Shown one piece after another: positions 61,241 through 64,000 of a stretch of DNA of 64,000 bases. The stretch lies in NCBI GenBank assembly GCA_023375785.1, contig SZWC01004883.1, positions 57,428 to 121,427 of the forward strand. Direction: 5' to 3'. The notes under the pieces are model-generated. The model was not told where the DNA came from and made no database searches. It worked only from the letters and a program-made list of their open reading frames with translations. Each line of letters opens with the position of its first letter. Position 1 is the stretch's first letter. Both the position numbers and the translations under genes were made by a program. Source of the DNA: Penium margaritaceum (taxonomy: Eukaryota; Streptophyta; Zygnematophyceae; Desmidiales; Peniaceae).

Positions 61241-61970
61241 CGCTGCTTGCGTCTTTGCGAGAGTTTGCTGTGTTTCCTCCCAGATGGTGGTGAAGTCTCG
61301 GCGTTAAACATCGATTGTGAGAACATTCCACGACTTTGTAGTCCGGCGGGTGTGGCGGGAAGTTTCCGATACATCACTTCAGATGGAGTTTTACCTGTTG
61401 CGATAGAAACTGCCGAATTATATGCGATTTCGGCGGTCAGGAATTGTTGTGCCCAATTCAACCCGTGAGGTTCACATAGTGTTCTGAGAAGCTGTCTCAG
61501 CATTTTATCTGTCCGCTCGGCCTGGCCGTCGGTTTGAGGATGAAACATCGTTGAAAGTTGAATTTTGTTGCTGTAGCAAGTCATTAGTTCGCGCCAAAAA
61601 CGACAAGTAGATTGACCGTTTCTATCGCTTGTGATGGTTCTCAGTACGCCGTGTAGCTATACGATGTTGTCTAGAAACAGATGTGTTGTTCCCTTAGCGA
61701 TGACGGTGGTCATTATTAGGATGAAGTGGGAGATTTTGGAAAACCTGGCGACGACCACGAGGATTGCGTCATATCCTTCAGGTGTGACCAGTAGTCTTGT
61801 GACGAAGTCCATGGAGACGTCTGCCCATGGTTCCGTCAGAACAGGGAGCGGTTGGAGTAGTCTGGGTGGCCTCGTGCGACAAGATTTTTGTCGCTGACAG
61901 GTGTCACAGGTTTTGTAGAAATTGGCTAGGTCGCATTGCATCTTGTCCCACCAATAGCTTTTCGCCAACT
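61237..61970 (-). mobile_element. Element F integrase, H2C2 finger and core
   Basis: YWWDKMQCDLANFYKTCDTC with QRQK following is the zinc-binding segment, and WADVSMDFVTRL gives the first catalytic Asp. MFHPQTDGQAERTDKMLRQL matches the highly conserved gypsy segment FHPQTDGQTER near the catalytic Glu, and W---L--AEIAYNS follows. Fossil. Confidence 0.9.
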
Positions 61971-62339
61971 TCTTAAGCGTCTTGTCCTCTCCTAAGCGTC
62001 TTGTTCACCTGGTCCGATGTCGTGGCATTCTTAGAGTAGCATACGGCGAAGTTCATCGTTCGGGGGAACGACCAATTAGCGAGTGAAGCAACGTCACCAC
62101 TAAGGTGCGTCGAACTAGAATTTCGTTTAATCATATCTGCCGTGCTGGTCGTAGCCTCGTGCGAACCATCGCTCGAGATATGGGTCTTTGCAGCATCACC
62201 ACGTCAGCCATAAAATGTGGTCGGTGGCTGAGTGCTTTTGTTGGATTGATTTTGCATGGCCGATACTCAATTTCTTAGTCAAACCCAGATTCAGGGGACT
62301 CCATCCCACGGGTTTGACGTTGGCTGAGATTTGACTGCA

Positions 62340-62590
62340 TCTTAAACTGTTTCAACGCATGCTGGTCGGTGCGTACGATGCATCGGTGACACTCCACATA
62401 GCATCGCCATGTTTTGAACGTGTGCACAACCGCCAGCATCGCCATCTCACGTACTACGTAGTTGAGTTCCGGTCCTTGCAGTTTTCAAGACATGTAGGCA
62501 ACTGGTTGTTTGCCATTGCCATGGTCTTGCAAAAAAACTGGGTTCATGGCTCGGTCTGATGCATCTGTGGCCATGACGTAGTTGAGCGTT
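62340..62590 (-). mobile_element. Element F RNase H remnant
   Basis: Segments match gypsy RNase H: VMATDASDRAMNP, HGNGKQPVAYMS, EMAMLAVVHTFKTWRCY and VRTDQHALK, equivalent to TDASD-A-GAVL, PVAY-S-KL, E-LA-V-A---WR-YL and TDH-SL. Fossil. Confidence 0.85.
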
Positions 62591-62699
62591 GGATCGGCTA
62601 ATCGAAGGGCTGGCGCCGAGGTCAGAGAGTTTCGCAAAGAAGTGAACGCTTGTTGTTTGCTGTCCTCCCACCGTTTGCTGTCCCCCCACCGCCAATCGT

Positions 62700-63685
62700 T
62701 TTACTTTTTAGTGAGGTCGGAAGGAGGCGCTGACACTCTGGCATAGTCTCGTACGAATCATTGGAAAGAATTGCAGACTCAGGGAAGCAACTAAGTTTCT
62801 CAAATGTTGGGGCGCGTCGGCTAATCAGCAACTGCTACCACCTTTTCTGGATCCATGGTGATTTGTCCGCCGTTGATGATGTGACCCAAAAACTCGAACG
62901 AACGACAACCGATGTCGCATTTTGACAGTTTTGTGAAGAATATCTCTTCACAAAACTTTGAGAACTTTTCAGAGATGTCCATCATGCTCCTCCGGGATGC
63001 GACTATAGATTAGAATGTCGTCAAGGTACACCACAAAAAAACTGACGAGGTATGGAAAAAAAATGTTGTTCGCTAGGACCATAAACGTTGTCGGTGTATT
63101 TTTGAGTCCGAACGGCATGACCATGAACTCAAAGTGCCCGTAGGGGGCTCAGAATGCCGTCTTCTCGATGTCGACGTCTGCCACACGTATCTGGTGATAT
63201 CCGTTGCATAAGTCAATTTTGTTGAGAATGCGGTCGCCATGGAGTTGGTCAAAAATTTTGTCGGCTTGGGCAAGAGGGTAGTGGTTTCGATAATGCACGC
63301 ACATCCGCGTCTCGCAAGTTTTCTTTTTTGCGAATAGTACGGGTGTGACATATGGTAACATGGATGGGTGGATGAACCCGTGACCGAGCATCTCGTCGAG
63401 CTGCTTTTTCAGCTCGATCAGCTTGTGATCGCTCATGCAATAGGCCCCTCGAATGGTAGGTTTGCTAACTGGCTTCAGCTCGATGCGATGGTCGATATCT
63501 CGGTTAGGAGGTAAAGTCTTCGGGAGTTCGTCAGGGAAGACATTCATAAACTCCTGGATGAATGGTGCGAACTTCTCGGGTATCGTCGCAAACTTCGTCG
63601 GTGCCGACGAGGCTGATGAGGCCAATGATGATTCCGTTGCTACCACTTCCGCTTCTTCCATTGGCCTGAGATATATGAGCCACAC
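62700..63685 (-). mobile_element. Element F reverse transcriptase
   Basis: The N-terminal half is clear: FAPFIQEFMNVFPDELPKTL, PPNRDIDHRIEL, LKKQLDEMLGHGFIHPS, RMCVHYR and FDQLHGDRILNKIDLCNGYH then QIRVADVDIEKTAF. These match gypsy RT (DVFP-ELP--LPP-R-IDH-IEL, KIDL-SGYHQIR). The second half, to about 62,700, is weaker, though a segment like GHIINGGQITMD is visible near 62,860. Fossil. Confidence 0.92.
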
Positions 63686-63694
63686 ACAAGCTCC

Positions 63695-64000
63695 TCATTG
63701 TATACAGTGCTTGGCCACGTTGAGTGGTATCGGCTGCATAGGTTGTCGCTTCTTGGCTTCCGCAGCTTCCTCTGCTTTGTCTACCTTTGCTGTTTGCGTT
63801 GTCGGCTTCTGTCCCGCACGCGAAAGTTGTCGTTTGGCACCTTCGATCTCCACGTAGATGTCACCGGTGTTTTTGCGGATTGTGCCGATACAGGAAATCT
63901 CATCCAAGGATGATTTCATGATCGTTCATTCGATAAGACCCTGAGACCGTTACATCTCGTAGATCTCCCAGTTGTAGTTGTAGTGGTTCTCGATGTCTCT
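63695..64000 (-). mobile_element. Element F region before RT
   Basis: A minus-strand frame reads MKSSLDEISCIGTIRKNTGD and continues with an Ala/Lys-rich tail (AEEAAEAKKRQ). Its position suits the end of the protease region or the protease-RT spacer. No active-site motif was seen inside the window. Confidence 0.5.

Larger units (their letters stand above)
60300..64000 (-). mobile_element. Ty3/gypsy chromovirus F, continues beyond window
   Basis: Minus-strand parts in order from the right edge are a spacer before RT, RT, RNase H, integrase with an H2C2 finger, the integrase C-terminal domain, a chromodomain, a polypurine tract and a 3' LTR starting at 60,739. RT before integrase marks it as Ty3/gypsy, and the chromodomain places it among the chromoviruses. 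The 5' LTR and gag lie outside the window. It is broken in many places (more than ten). Confidence 0.9.

Overview
The window looks like nuclear DNA of a streptophyte green plant (alga or land plant). The best evidence is the single host gene I recognise: a broken-up copy of the plant sterol C24-methyltransferase SMT2 on the minus strand at 56,235-57,018, with its middle lost in an assembly gap. Plant-type Ty1/copia elements primed by initiator tRNA-Met and a chromodomain Ty3/gypsy element agree with this. I cannot fix the species. A charophyte with a repeat-rich genome would fit, but that is inference.

Layout. Positions 1-105 are a small patch rich in GGATCCGCGG. From 106 to about 27,598 there is one enormous minisatellite with a 22-bp unit, about 1,250 copies. 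It has an inverted block at 2,590-3,472 and clear higher-order duplications. The unit has no stop codon in any of the three plus-strand frames, so the long Cys/His-rich reading frames here are a by-product of the repeat. From 27,599 to 52,849 lies a retrotransposon nest. It starts with a copia fossil (A) that has no 5' LTR next to the array, followed by fragments of other LTRs and a short foldback element. Then comes a long copia element (C, 34,616-52,849) with paired LTRs and an exact 5-bp target duplication. Into C were inserted a partial minus-strand copia (D, 41,071-43,527) and a nearly complete but broken copia (B, 44,278-52,062).

From 52,855 to 60,300 the sequence is mostly unique and gene-poor. 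It holds a 1.5-kb GAC/AAC-type triplet tract, a 32-bp minisatellite, the SMT2 gene with the gap (56,310-56,830), a 28-base C run, and a cluster of three strong foldbacks at 58.9-59.3 kb. From about 60,300 to the right edge is a minus-strand Ty3/gypsy chromovirus that continues beyond the window.

The genes do not form an operon or pathway. This is eukaryotic intergenic DNA with one metabolic gene. The retroelements are fossils: all carry several to many disabling changes. The most unusual object is the 27.5-kb array, whose unit is almost wholly alternating pyrimidine-purine and therefore Z-DNA-prone throughout.
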